Shown piece by piece: positions 39,843 to 48,848 of a DNA stretch of 64,000 nt. The first letter of the stretch is position 1, and every line of letters starts with the position of its first letter. Under the pieces are notes generated by a model. It was given only the letters and a program-made list of their open reading frames with translations. It had not been told where the DNA came from and did no database searches. A program made the translations under genes and the position numbers. This DNA comes from an uncultured Erysipelotrichaceae bacterium (GTDB lineage: Bacteria > Bacillota_I > Bacilli_A > RFN20 > CAG-826), in the NCBI GenBank assembly GCA_900316365.1, contig ONCO01000001.1, forward strand, positions 1 through 64,000. Reading direction: 5' to 3'.

Positions 39843-40721
39843 ATGGAACGTCAAAATCTACTTGGCACAAAAACCAAAACCATTTTCGCAGTACTAATCA
39901 TCTATCTCATTTGCTTCTCTTTTAGAGTGTTGGAGTATTTCGTAATAAGAACGGATCAAACCTTCTTCGGCGAGGCTTTTATCCACAAATTGATCGGGAT
40001 TGCCATTCTCGTTGGAGCGGCCCTCTTGTTCCAATACAAATTCTCGGAACTTGGCATAAAGACCGGTAAGGCATTCCTAGATATCTTAAAAGGTATCGCC
40101 TTCGGTTTAGGCGTCTTCGTTTTGTCCTATGGCGTTGAGATCCTTATATTGGCCGCCAGCAAAGAATTCCAAGGATTGGAGTTCTATGTTTCCGCTTATT
40201 CGGTCAACGGCAATCAAGGCAAACGAACAGAGTTTATCTTTTTCTTCTTCTGCATCGTCGGCAATATCATCAATGTCATGATGGAGGAAGGCGTCTTTAG
40301 GGGGCTTTTCCAAAAGATGCTTGGCGACAAATGCAAGTTCGTCGTCGCAGCGATTATCGCCTCTGCCTTATTCGGCGTGTGGCACATCATGTCCCCATTA
40401 AGGGGCTATATCGATGGCGAGATGAGCCTAGGCGGCTTCATTGCTAATTCGTGCTTACTTATCGGCACATCCGCTTTGGTGGGCTTTAAATTCGCGTTAA
40501 TCGGCAAAATGACCGGCAACTTATATATGGCGATGGGCGACCACTTCGTGAATAACACCATCGTGAATATCCTTCACGTAATCTCCACCGAAGAAGCCGA
40601 TCACCTTATGACCGTTAGGATCACGATCGCCCAGTCTGTTTCCTTTGTCATTGTGCTGGTTTGGTATTTAATCATCTACTTCAAGAACAAGCATAAACCT
40701 ATCGAAACTCAGGCTGCCTAA
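39843..40721 (+). CDS. CPBP-family intramembrane metalloprotease
   Basis: A 292-residue membrane protein of the CAAX-protease/bacteriocin-processing (Abi, PF02517) family. The catalytic motifs are complete: EEGVFRG (Glu-Glu and Arg), FGVWHIM (His) and AMGDHFVNN (His/Asn), all within membrane helices in the C-terminal half. About seven hydrophobic segments. Family members process membrane-bound substrates or confer self-immunity to bacteriocins. Leaderless promoter ahead, own terminator behind, so it is an isolated gene with no bacteriocin gene visible beside it. Confidence 0.88.
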   Translation: MERQNLLGTKTKTIFAVLIIYLICFSFRVLEYFVIRTDQTFFGEAFIHKLIGIAILVGAALLFQYKFSELGIKTGKAFLDILKGIAFGLGVFVLSYGVEILILAASKEFQGLEFYVSAYSVNGNQGKRTEFIFFFFCIVGNIINVMMEEGVFRGLFQKMLGDKCKFVVAAIIASALFGVWHIMSPLRGYIDGEMSLGGFIANSCLLIGTSALVGFKFALIGKMTGNLYMAMGDHFVNNTIVNILHVISTEEADHLMTVRITIAQSVSFVIVLVWYLIIYFKNKHKPIETQAA

Positions 40722-40735
40722 GCAAAGAATCAATC

Positions 40736-40757
40736 GGCGTCGAAAGACGCTTTTTTT
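40736..40757 (+). terminator. Terminator of CPBP protease gene
   Basis: GGCGTCGAAAGACGC followed by TTTTTTT; the preceding bases (AATC) also match the tRNA-Trp terminator. Confidence 0.88.
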
Positions 40758-40786
40758 CGTTTTTGCTGCCAAAAAACCTTTTTGTC

Positions 40787-40808
40787 TACTACTTACTAAG
40801 CAGGAGAG
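40787..40808 (+). promoter_or_regulatory. Leader segment shared with the Tad-like locus
   Basis: TACTACTTACTAAGCAGGAG matches TACTACTTCCTAAGTAGGAG at 5672 in 18 of 20 bases and includes the ribosome site. It is just upstream of the ATG at 40815. Confidence 0.35.
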
Positions 40809-40814
40809 CAAAAA

Positions 40815-41561
40815 ATGGACAACACTAAAATTTCCGAATACAAAATGAGAGACTCATTCCACAACAAACGTTTTGGAGACCTCACCGATAGGCAAAAGGA
40901 ATTGATAAGGCGGTTTCACCCAACAATAAGCGATGATCAAATCTTAAATTGCGATCTGTGTAATCGTTATTCCAAACCTGACATCTATGTTTCAGTAGGA
41001 AGTTCGATGACCTATTTATCCTTAAAAGACGGCCGAAGCGACTCTTTACACTTCGAATCGGTCAAAGGCATTGTTTTGTTTTTAAGATCGTTAGGCGTTT
41101 CCGCGAAAACCCAGAAAACCATCCTTCTTTTCCATTATGGAGACGGAACCTTGGATGGCAGCGGCCAGAAGCGCATCCTTTTCGAAGACCTGCTACCAAA
41201 GCTATCTTCAAGGCTAAAAGAAGCAAACGAGGAACTGGGCCAAAGGAATATCGTCGATGCCTGTTTGGAACGCTTCATGTTTTCGGGGACTGAGAATAGG
41301 CGACAGGGGATCGATGCCGTCGTCTTTGGTTCGCCGGATTGCCCGGTCTACGCGACGAAAGACGAAATTCGGGACGCGGTGTTAAACCGGCACTTCCGCC
41401 ATATCCGCACCCTTCACATCGGGCCAATGACCCTTCAGCCGTATTTAAGGGACGTCAATCGGAAGAGCAAACACCCAGAGAAGCGAGAAGTAGTTCAGGT
41501 GAAATGGCATTATCTTCTGACCGACATCGAGAAGATCGAAGCCGCAAGAAACCGCGGATAA
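40815..41561 (+). CDS. Conserved hypothetical protein, probable PD-(D/E)XK fold
   Basis: A 248-residue soluble protein. Residues 45-85 show a restriction-endonuclease-like core: CDLCNRYSKPDIYV (D56), then YLSLKDG (K71, with S69 in place of Asp/Glu) and HFESVKGIVLFLRSLGV (E81). This S-x-K variant is known in some PD-(D/E)XK enzymes. Other well-preserved stretches are LLFHYGDGTLDGSG and HIGPMTLQPYLR, and the end QVKWHYLLTDIEKI. I recall it as a widespread uncharacterised Firmicutes family, possibly linked to restriction or defence. No methylase or partner gene adjacent. AGGAG site 9 bases upstream. Convergent with the GH3 gene. Confidence 0.6.
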   Translation: MDNTKISEYKMRDSFHNKRFGDLTDRQKELIRRFHPTISDDQILNCDLCNRYSKPDIYVSVGSSMTYLSLKDGRSDSLHFESVKGIVLFLRSLGVSAKTQKTILLFHYGDGTLDGSGQKRILFEDLLPKLSSRLKEANEELGQRNIVDACLERFMFSGTENRRQGIDAVVFGSPDCPVYATKDEIRDAVLNRHFRHIRTLHIGPMTLQPYLRDVNRKSKHPEKREVVQVKWHYLLTDIEKIEAARNRG

Positions 41562-41566
41562 TGAAA

Positions 41567-41590
41567 AGACCACCCGAAGGTGGTCTAGTT
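41567..41590. terminator. Terminator between converging genes
   Basis: AGACCACC-CGAA-GGTGGTCT. On the minus strand it is followed by TTTTC, so it mainly serves the GH3 operon. Confidence 0.75.
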
Positions 41591-41600
41591 TGCCAATGGC

Positions 41601-44480
41601 TTATTTTAGGTCGATTCCAACCTCTGCGAAGTCGTCGCTATCCCAAACGTTATTGGAATGAGCGCAGACATAGAGGATGTTCTTGCTGCTTCTTCTAAAG
41701 AGCTTGAGCATGTCATTCGGAGCAGCGTTATAGGCGCTGACGGCGGTTCTAGAGGAGTTGTTAGGATCGAGGTAGAGGTCGTTCTGAGCTCTGACGCCCT
41801 GAGCAACACCCATGTAGGTGTGGTCGTTGACGTAGTCGGTGACGACGACGCCGTGGAAGCCCCATTCATTACGGACAACCTCGGTGAGCATGCCTTCATG
41901 AGCACCAGCCCAAGTGGAGCCGATACGGTTGAAGGAGGTCATATAGCCTAAGCCACCCAAATCGCTATAGAGCTCGAATGGCTTGAGGTAGATCTCGCGG
42001 ATAGCCTGCTCGCTAGCCCAGGTGTTGACCTTAACGCGTTCTTTCTCCTGGTCGTTGAGGGCCATGTGCTTGGCGTAGCAATAGACGCCGAATTCCATGG
42101 TGCCCTGAGAGGTGTAACCAGCCATAAGACCAGAGATGAGTGGGTCTTCGCTGTAGTATTCGAAGTTACGTCCGCCATATGGGGAGCGGTGGATGTTGAT
42201 GCCAGGGGCATACCAACCGGTTAAGCCGGCGGCAGCGCCTTCTTTGCCGATGGATTCGCCGAAGAGAATGGCGGCATCGATGTTCCAGGTGCTGGCGACG
42301 ATAACGCCGCATGGATGGCCGGAACCGCTATGGAAGGCGGCAGCTGGGCCGTCATAGTCAGTGGCTTTGGCTTTGCCAATGTTATCGATCTTCGCGGTCT
42401 GGAAGCCACCATGTTCGATGAGGTTTTCCATATCGCTGACGGTCAACTGGTCGAGGAGATCTTCCCATCTCTCGTCATCCCAATCGGCGTCTTTGAGGTC
42501 TCTTAAGGTGAGGCCGTTCTTCGCGCCGGTGATCGGGGTGTCGCCATCGATGGTGTTGTCGTCATATCTCTTGGAGCCGAGGTTGATAGCTTCGTTATGA
42601 CGGGAGTCGAGGCTGACGTTGTTCTTAAGGTCGCTGCTGCTGGTCCAAGTGCCATCCCAGTCATCACGGCTGAGATAGGTGATTGGCGTCGTATCAGGAC
42701 CTAATTCGGCCTCTTCGAAGTGTTTCGCGTATTCGTAGCCGGTCTGATAGGAGGTTTTGTACTCAATCTTTGGGAGGTTGAATTTGTAGATGTTGGAGTG
42801 GCCCTGGCTATGAGCTTCATGCCAGACGTCATCGCGGAGGGAGATTTCATATTCGCCTTCTTCTAAGACGTAATAGCCATTCTCGCTATCCCAGGAAGCC
42901 ATATCTCTGAGCTTGAATGGGATTTCGTAGGTCTTGGTTTCGCCTGGTTCGATGACATTGGTTTTACGGAAGGCCAAGAGGCTCTGCCAGGCCTTTTCGA
43001 TATTGCCGGTATATGGCGCGTGGTTATAAAGCTCGATGACTTCTTTGCCAGCGACATCGCCGGTGTTCTTGACGGAGACGGTGATTTTGCCTTCGCCGGT
43101 GGTCTGGTTGAGTTCGTGGGCGGCAATCCATTTTTCGAAAGTGGTGTAGGATTTGCCTTCGCCGAAGGAATACATGACCTCGTCTTCGTAATCGAAGGAA
43201 GAATCAGTCATAGCGCGGGTGACGTAATAACGGTAGCCGACGTAGATGCCCTCGGTATATTCGACGAACTTCTCGCTGCTGTTCTTGTAGGAGAAGGTGC
43301 TGTAGTTACCCATGGACTGGAAGGATGGTGCGCTCTGGGAGTTCTTGGCCCATGTGTCGCTCAATTTACCAGATGGGACATATTCGCCTTCGAGGATTTT
43401 GGCGACGGCGCGGTTGCCGGTTAAGCCCGGAGTACCGATGAGGAGGATTGCGCCAATGCCATCATCCAACAATTCATTGATCTCCATCGCGTGGGAGACG
43501 TTGAGGAGGATGATGACCTTATCGAAGTTCTGCTTAAGGAGGTTAATGACCTCTCTCTCGTTGGTCTTGAGGCGGATTTCCTCTTCTCTCATGTCGCTAT
43601 CTTCGGTGCCATAACGGGAGATGGCGAAGATCGCGGTGTCGCTCCATTCCTTGGCCTGATCAAGCAAGGACTGTCCGCCGAGCTCTGGATAAGAAGCGGT
43701 ATAGGCGCTCACATCTGGCTCGTGGTTATACGGGAGACAGGTTCTAACGATTTCGGCATAGCCATAGGTGTTGACGCCGCAATCGATGACGTTGTCGCTA
43801 TCGGCAACGCTATATGGGGTTCTGCTTGGACGGTCGCTGTTACTGGTATCACGGCTTCCAGCGTTGACCGGGAAGTAGTTCTTGACGAGGTTGAATAAGT
43901 ACGGGTTGATCTCGAAGCCTTCCTCTTCCATGGCTTCTTCGAATTTGACGACGTCGCGGTTCTTGACGGCGCTGTTATCGCGGTAGGTGGTCTGGACCGC
44001 GCCGGAGCCGCCGTTACCGTAGAACATACCGAAGGCGCCAGCGCCGAATAAGTTGACCTTATTGCTTTCGCTCTTCTTAAGTGGGAGGCAGTTGTTCTCG
44101 TTTCTAAGCAAGACCGCGCCTTCCTTTTCGATGACTTCGATGTTCTCTCCAGCTTCCGCCGCGGCGATACGGCTGGATTCGTTATCGATGGCGCCGATGC
44201 CGGCGTTACCGGTCATAGCCATGTAGATGTTAGACCAGTTCGCGGCTAAGGCCGGGCCGCCGATCATACCGATGAGGGTTAAGAAACCAATGATTGGCGT
44301 GAGGACGAAGAAGATGATCTTACGACCCTTCTTGCCTTCCTCTCCTTTGTCTAAATATTTCGGTAACCAGAAAAGAAGGAAGTAGAGGACGGTGACGAGT
44401 AAGAAGGCGCCGCCGAAAACCACTAACATGACCCAGTAGTGGCTTTCATAACCCATATCAATAAAGATAGGAAGTGTCAT
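41601..44480 (-). CDS. Membrane-anchored glycoside hydrolase family 3 with swapped domains
   Basis: Probably a surface beta-glucosidase or related exo-glycosidase. The 959 residues start with two membrane helices (about 15-40 and 55-80). The GH3 C-terminal (alpha/beta sandwich) domain comes first (about 105-405; IEKEGAVLLRNENNCLPLKK, ILLIGTPGLTGNRAVAKIL), then a fibronectin-III-like domain (about 480-565; ENGYYVLEEGEYEISLRDD), and only then the (beta/alpha)8 GH3_N domain (about 640-930; GGRNFEYYSEDP, KHMALNDQE). The nucleophile is D882 in FHGVVVTDYVND. This inverted order is known from a few ruminal beta-glucosidases. It starts inside the stop of the upstream gene (ATGA), so the two are coupled. 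Confidence 0.9.
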   Translation of the reverse strand: MTLPIFIDMGYESHYWVMLVVFGGAFLLVTVLYFLLFWLPKYLDKGEEGKKGRKIIFFVLTPIIGFLTLIGMIGGPALAANWSNIYMAMTGNAGIGAIDNESSRIAAAEAGENIEVIEKEGAVLLRNENNCLPLKKSESNKVNLFGAGAFGMFYGNGGSGAVQTTYRDNSAVKNRDVVKFEEAMEEEGFEINPYLFNLVKNYFPVNAGSRDTSNSDRPSRTPYSVADSDNVIDCGVNTYGYAEIVRTCLPYNHEPDVSAYTASYPELGGQSLLDQAKEWSDTAIFAISRYGTEDSDMREEEIRLKTNEREVINLLKQNFDKVIILLNVSHAMEINELLDDGIGAILLIGTPGLTGNRAVAKILEGEYVPSGKLSDTWAKNSQSAPSFQSMGNYSTFSYKNSSEKFVEYTEGIYVGYRYYVTRAMTDSSFDYEDEVMYSFGEGKSYTTFEKWIAAHELNQTTGEGKITVSVKNTGDVAGKEVIELYNHAPYTGNIEKAWQSLLAFRKTNVIEPGETKTYEIPFKLRDMASWDSENGYYVLEEGEYEISLRDDVWHEAHSQGHSNIYKFNLPKIEYKTSYQTGYEYAKHFEEAELGPDTTPITYLSRDDWDGTWTSSSDLKNNVSLDSRHNEAINLGSKRYDDNTIDGDTPITGAKNGLTLRDLKDADWDDERWEDLLDQLTVSDMENLIEHGGFQTAKIDNIGKAKATDYDGPAAAFHSGSGHPCGVIVASTWNIDAAILFGESIGKEGAAAGLTGWYAPGINIHRSPYGGRNFEYYSEDPLISGLMAGYTSQGTMEFGVYCYAKHMALNDQEKERVKVNTWASEQAIREIYLKPFELYSDLGGLGYMTSFNRIGSTWAGAHEGMLTEVVRNEWGFHGVVVTDYVNDHTYMGVAQGVRAQNDLYLDPNNSSRTAVSAYNAAPNDMLKLFRRSSKNILYVCAHSNNVWDSDDFAEVGIDLK

Positions 44481-44836
44481 TGTTGCTCCTCCTTCTGGGC
44501 GTTACCCTTTTTCTTTTTGATGATGCTTAAGGCGACCATCGTGCCGATTAAGCAGACGGAGACGCCCATGGTAATGCCGAAAATGACAAAGCCCGTGTCT
44601 TTGTCTTCCCATTGCCTTGCCGGGGCGGCGCCAGTCTTCTTCTCCCCTTCGCTCTCTTTCTCTTCAAAGTGGAGAATCTTCAGTCCCAGCTCGTCATCAT
44701 TATGATTGGCTTCTCTGAAACTGATTTTCTCTGCCGGATGAATCTTGCTTTCGCCTTTAGCCGCCATCGATGCAAATGCCGCACTAAAAGCCAAACCAAG
44801 GATTCCGGCAAATAACAGAAATTTGCCTTTATTCAT
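44477..44836 (-). CDS. Small membrane protein coupled to GH3
   Basis: A 119-residue protein with an N-terminal signal or membrane helix (FLLFAGILGLAFSAAFASMA), an extracytoplasmic acidic linker (about 30-80), and a second membrane helix (VIFGITMGVSVCLIGTMVAL) with a basic cytoplasmic tail (KKKKGNAQKEE). AAGGAGA lies 8 bases before ATG 44836. Overlap of 4 bases with the GH3 gene suggests the two products form one surface complex. No known family. Confidence 0.72.
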   Translation of the reverse strand: MNKGKFLLFAGILGLAFSAAFASMAAKGESKIHPAEKISFREANHNDDELGLKILHFEEKESEGEKKTGAAPARQWEDKDTGFVIFGITMGVSVCLIGTMVALSIIKKKKGNAQKEEQQ

Positions 44837-45201
44837 ATGTTCATCTCCTTGTTTTAGGAACAATTGGCATTAATAGAATATTCTAATTCGCATGAAAAAC
44901 AATATGTAATAATGAAAGAAACGTAGCAATATTCCGTGTTATTTGCGACTACCAACTTTCCGCGATAATTGCCCAAATGGCAAAATAGTACACTAAATAC
45001 CCTCCTTCATAACGGTGGTAAGGGTTCAGTAAAATGAGATGGCAAGCCAACTTTATAGAGAAGATATCGCCATTTCTTTAGCGATTACTTATACGCGCGC
45101 TCTTAGAAAAATGAAATGAAAGAATGCTATATAAGGTCTATCAATTTTATAAATCTTCCTGTTTGATTTTTCTTTCTTTCGGGGGCAATCTTTATGTAAC
45201 G
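44837..45201. other. Intergenic region between GH3 operon and LytS-like kinase
   Basis: Divergent promoters are expected here. It holds a 12-bp palindrome (44874-44885) and AT-rich DNA. A possible earlier kinase start lies at 45124. Nothing else recognised. Confidence 0.5.
44874..44885. promoter_or_regulatory. Palindrome upstream of the GH3 operon
   Basis: TAGAATATTCTA, perfect, 38 bases upstream of the start at 44836. It is in the right place for an operator or a -10 overlap. Confidence 0.35.
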
Positions 45202-46443
45202 ATGGATTACTATTCGATTATTATCTGTCTGGTTTTGGTGATGATGGTCGTCTTGACCATTCTCACCATCGAGAACAACCGTTTCACCAAAGAAGAGAAA
45301 AGGACTTTTCATATTGCCCATGTTTTGGTTGGTTTAGCGGCCATCATGGAATGGCTAGGTTTGCTCTTTGACGGCAACACCGACATCCCGGCCGAATTAA
45401 TCAAGACGGTCAAGTTCTTTGACTATGTCCTCACCCCGATCACCGGTGTGGCCATCGTTTGGCAGATGAGCAAGAAGAGCGTCATCAAAGACGTCATCAT
45501 CCTCCTACTTGGCCTTAACTTCATTTTGCAGATGGTCTGCTTCCCGATGGGCTGGATGGTTAAAGTAGATGAGGCCAACCATTATTCCCATGGCGTCCTC
45601 TATCCGGCTTACATCGCCATTTATTCCCTGGTCATCGCCCTTGTTTTGGTCGAGTTCGTCAAATATGGCATCAAGTTTAGAAAGCATAACCGCGTATCTT
45701 TATATGCGATTATCGCTTTGATTGCCGGCGGTATCATTGCCCAAGAGGTCTCTGGCGGTGTGTATAGAACCGCCTATCTAGTTGTTGCTATTGGCATGGT
45801 CTTCCTCTTCATCCATTACAGCGAATTCTTCCAGCAAAAGATGGATGAGACACTCGAAGAAAACAAGAATGAACTCGTGCTCTCGCGGATCAAGCCTTAT
45901 TTCATAAATAGTTGTTTGTCTTCCATCTCCGAATTATGCAAAACCGATCCTAAAGCTGCCCAAAAGCTTACTGATGATTTCTCCGAATACCTTAAAAATC
46001 AGCTCGATTCGCTTAGTAACGAAAGGATGATTCCATTCGGCCGAGCCTTAGAACAAGTGGAAGTCTACCTAAAAATAGAAGAGACTCGTTTCGGCGACCG
46101 CATCAAAGTCATCTTCGATATCCAGGCCGATAAGTTCCTTGTACCAACCCTTACGATCCAACCTTTGGTTGAGAACGCGATTAGACATGGTATTTGCAAG
46201 AAGAAAGAGGGCGGAACGGTCTTTGTTAAGAGCTATGAGCGGGAGAAAGAATACGTCATCGAGATAATTGATGACGGCGTAGGCTTCGACAAGAAGGATG
46301 TTTTTGGCAAGGCGAAAAAACATTTTGGTATCGATAACGTTAAAACTCGCTTGGAGTATTGCGGTGGCAAACTCGAGATCAATAGCGAAAAGAACTTTGG
46401 CACGACCGTGACCATCAGGATGCCTAAGAACATCCGCATCTGA
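45202..46443 (+). CDS. LytS/YehU-type sensor kinase homologue lacking the phospho-acceptor His
   Basis: A 413-residue membrane protein. The first 215 residues form about seven membrane helices. Then a coiled linker and the His_kinase/HATPase part of the LytS group follow: VLSRIKPYFINSCLSSI, the N-box LVENAIRHG, G1 box EIIDDGVGFD, and FGIDNVKTRLEYCGGKLEI. In this family the first motif normally reads QIxPHF; here the His is Tyr (Y233, codon TAT at 45898). The ATP site looks intact. It may be a pseudokinase, a receptor acting by other means, or phosphorylate elsewhere. No response regulator adjacent. Start is uncertain; ATG 45124 would add 26 residues. Confidence 0.78.
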   Translation: MDYYSIIICLVLVMMVVLTILTIENNRFTKEEKRTFHIAHVLVGLAAIMEWLGLLFDGNTDIPAELIKTVKFFDYVLTPITGVAIVWQMSKKSVIKDVIILLLGLNFILQMVCFPMGWMVKVDEANHYSHGVLYPAYIAIYSLVIALVLVEFVKYGIKFRKHNRVSLYAIIALIAGGIIAQEVSGGVYRTAYLVVAIGMVFLFIHYSEFFQQKMDETLEENKNELVLSRIKPYFINSCLSSISELCKTDPKAAQKLTDDFSEYLKNQLDSLSNERMIPFGRALEQVEVYLKIEETRFGDRIKVIFDIQADKFLVPTLTIQPLVENAIRHGICKKKEGGTVFVKSYEREKEYVIEIIDDGVGFDKKDVFGKAKKHFGIDNVKTRLEYCGGKLEINSEKNFGTTVTIRMPKNIRI

Positions 46444-46480
46444 TGCTTGTCGACCTATAACCAACAAGGAGTTCTTCCAA

Positions 46481-46503
46481 AGCCGTCGATGACGGTTTTT
46501 TCT
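46481..46503 (+). terminator. Terminator of LytS-like gene
   Basis: AGCCGTC-GAT-GACGGTT followed by TTTTC; just before the stop of the convergent U32 gene. Confidence 0.75.
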
Positions 46504-46508
46504 TCATC

Positions 46509-48755
46509 TTAAAGCGGGTTCTTCAAGAAATGGCCGCGGGTGTCATTCATCTTGTTGAAGGACATATCGCTATGGCCGGTGGCTAATTTATCCTGGAAAG
46601 CTTCGATGATGCGTTTGGTGTCTTCTTTGCTTTCGGTGGTGAAGGAGAGTCGGTAATAGTTGACCCCAGAAAGGCCATCGAGGTCATCGATGAGGTTAAG
46701 GGTTTTGCTATTTAGAAGCGTGGTGGTGCAGTCGTCGTTAAATAGGATCGGGAAGGAGGCGAATTCATCCTTTAAGGCGAACTTGCCTTTCTTGCAATCA
46801 CCGCAATGCCCGAGACGTTTAAGCGGGCAATAACGAGAATGCATGATCTTCGCTCTGCCATAGACGATTAACTCAAGATTCGGGTCGGTGTTATAGCTTT
46901 CCTGATAGGAAGCGATAAGGGCTTTGATCTTCTCTTTGTTGATTTCCTGGGACAAAGTGACCCGGTTTACGCCGAGAGTGGAGAGTAAAGCCACCGTTTT
47001 GGCGTTGACGACGTTAAGGGAATAATCGCTGACGAGATAGTTCTTGCCAGAATAATGTTTGATGCCGCCCAAGCCTCCAACGAGGACTTCGCCTTCTTGC
47101 TCTAAGTATTTCGCGTTGTTCCTACGGACAATGTTCTTGTAATAGATATGCTTGATGCCAAGTTCTTTGGCAACTTCATATTGCTCGTCGTTAGAAACTT
47201 CGACAGTTAATTCCGGCGCATGGATTTCGTCCTCTTTTGGAGATATGGCAATCTCAATTCCTGGAGTGACGTCTTTCTTAAGGCGGGAGGCATTGAGTTT
47301 TTCAATCGCGGCTCTCCTTAATTCGTTGATGGCCTTTAACGGCACGAAAATGCCCTCGTCCTTCTTAATTTCAAGGGAAGATAAGGCATACGGTGTGTCG
47401 TTTAGCTTGTTTAATTGTTTCTTGATGTTGCCTTCATCGACAGAGGATGTGAGGGATTTCTCGACGTTGAAGTCGCTTAGAACGCTTTCGCTATAGGCGC
47501 CATAAGAGACGCTTAAAGAAAGAGGTTTTCCGATTCTGGCTTCAAAGACCATATCCAAAGGAAGCTTACGGTATTCAAGGCTTCTATTATCTTCGATGGT
47601 CTTATCAACGAATTCGACGTCTTTGGTTTTATATACCTTCGCGCCGAGCTCGACGAATTGGTCGCAGAAAGTGACCGCGAACTTATCCGCGGAGACGATC
47701 TCCTTGCCGTTATTGTCAAACATCTTGGTGATAGGAAGGGAGATTTCCTTGAAGATGTTCTTGGTCTCGATTCTGATTTGGTCGCCTTTGTTTAATCTCT
47801 CATTAAGGCGAATCCAAATCTTGCCTTTGAATTGCCTGGTGATAACCCCGATTTGGTAACCATAGTTATTCGGCTTCTCGATGTTGGTTACGCTTCTAGA
47901 GTCTTCGCCGCCGATAAAGCCTTTGGTGTAGGTGCGGTTAAAGATCTTATCGAAATCATGCTTATCGACCTTTTCGCCATCTAAGAGGCGACGGTATGCT
48001 CTAGCGACGCCGGAGACATAGCTTGGCTCCTTCATTCGTCCTTCGATCTTTAAGGAATCGACGAAAGACATATCCTGCACCTTATCAGAGAGGTTTAAGT
48101 CCTTCATCGAGAGGAGATAGCCTTTGGCGATGACTTCTTTGCTCTCCCTATCAATTAAGGAATAAGGTTTGCGGCAGCATCCGGCGCATCTGCCGCGGTT
48201 GCCGCTGCGCTCACCGATCATGGAGGACATAAAGCAGTTACCAGAATAAGAAACGCACAAAGCGCCATGGATGAAGGTTTCGACCTCAACTTTGCTCTCT
48301 TCTTTGATCGCTTTAAGTTTCTCTAACGGAGTTTCTCTGGCGAAGACGACTCTCTTAACGCCTAGCTCCTGGGCTAAACGCACTCCGTCGACGTCATCAA
48401 TGCCGCATTGGGTGGAGGCGCTGATCTCTAAGGAGGAATAATGGGTGGCGATATAAGTAAGGACGGCCAAGTCTTGGACGATGACCCCATCGACATGGAT
48501 GGCGGCTAAAGCATCAATGGTCTTATAGACTTCCTCTAATTCATCGTCATAGGTGATGGTGTTGACCGTGACGTAGATCCTGACATTCCTAAGGTGGGCG
48601 AATTCCACTAAGCCCTTAAGGTTATCTAAATTAAAGTTCTCGGCGTAGGCTCTCGCGGAGAACTTATCGAGTCCGAGGTAGATGGCATCCGCGCCATTGG
48701 ATATAGCGGTGTGGAAGGATTCTAATGTTCCGGCTGGGCAAAGTAATTCACTCAT
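46509..48755 (-). CDS. U32-family peptidase/RNA hydroxylase (RlhA/TrhP-like)
   Basis: A 748-residue member of the U32 (collagenase-like) family, in which RlhA and TrhP make 5-hydroxycytidine in 23S rRNA or 5-hydroxyuridine in tRNA; proteolysis is a weaker claim. N-terminal MSELLCPAGTLESFHTAISN opens the TIM-barrel-like domain. The family signature is GERSGNRGRCAGCCRKPYSL (about 195-214), with Cys for the proposed iron-sulfur cluster (C175 region GALCVSYSGNCFMSS). A second half has HSRYCPLKRLGHCGDCKKG. The large size with DUF3656-like part fits RlhA. The start is set at 48755, as TATATT lies 7 bases upstream and would be inside the longer frame; no ribosome site. Confidence 0.82.
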   Translation of the reverse strand: MSELLCPAGTLESFHTAISNGADAIYLGLDKFSARAYAENFNLDNLKGLVEFAHLRNVRIYVTVNTITYDDELEEVYKTIDALAAIHVDGVIVQDLAVLTYIATHYSSLEISASTQCGIDDVDGVRLAQELGVKRVVFARETPLEKLKAIKEESKVEVETFIHGALCVSYSGNCFMSSMIGERSGNRGRCAGCCRKPYSLIDRESKEVIAKGYLLSMKDLNLSDKVQDMSFVDSLKIEGRMKEPSYVSGVARAYRRLLDGEKVDKHDFDKIFNRTYTKGFIGGEDSRSVTNIEKPNNYGYQIGVITRQFKGKIWIRLNERLNKGDQIRIETKNIFKEISLPITKMFDNNGKEIVSADKFAVTFCDQFVELGAKVYKTKDVEFVDKTIEDNRSLEYRKLPLDMVFEARIGKPLSLSVSYGAYSESVLSDFNVEKSLTSSVDEGNIKKQLNKLNDTPYALSSLEIKKDEGIFVPLKAINELRRAAIEKLNASRLKKDVTPGIEIAISPKEDEIHAPELTVEVSNDEQYEVAKELGIKHIYYKNIVRRNNAKYLEQEGEVLVGGLGGIKHYSGKNYLVSDYSLNVVNAKTVALLSTLGVNRVTLSQEINKEKIKALIASYQESYNTDPNLELIVYGRAKIMHSRYCPLKRLGHCGDCKKGKFALKDEFASFPILFNDDCTTTLLNSKTLNLIDDLDGLSGVNYYRLSFTTESKEDTKRIIEAFQDKLATGHSDMSFNKMNDTRGHFLKNPL

Positions 48756-48762
48756 GGGAGCA

Positions 48763-48768
48763 AATATA
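48763..48768 (-). promoter_or_regulatory. -10 element of U32 gene, leaderless start
   Basis: TATATT on the minus strand (TGTGGTATATT), 7 bases before ATG 48755; no Shine-Dalgarno. Confidence 0.45.
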
Positions 48769-48848
48769 CCACATATATAAAAGGTAAGTTGCTCCAAAGG
48801 GTCTAAAATGAGAGAATCTTTTCATTATTTAATGAAAGAGGAGTTTTC

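Noticed and set aside
39843-40721. Bacteriocin immunity locus around the CPBP protease
   Set aside because: No small bacteriocin-like gene or dedicated transporter lies beside it.
41954-42211. Open frames within the GH3 gene on either strand
   Set aside because: Shadows caused by codon bias of the 959-codon gene; no ribosome sites or motifs.
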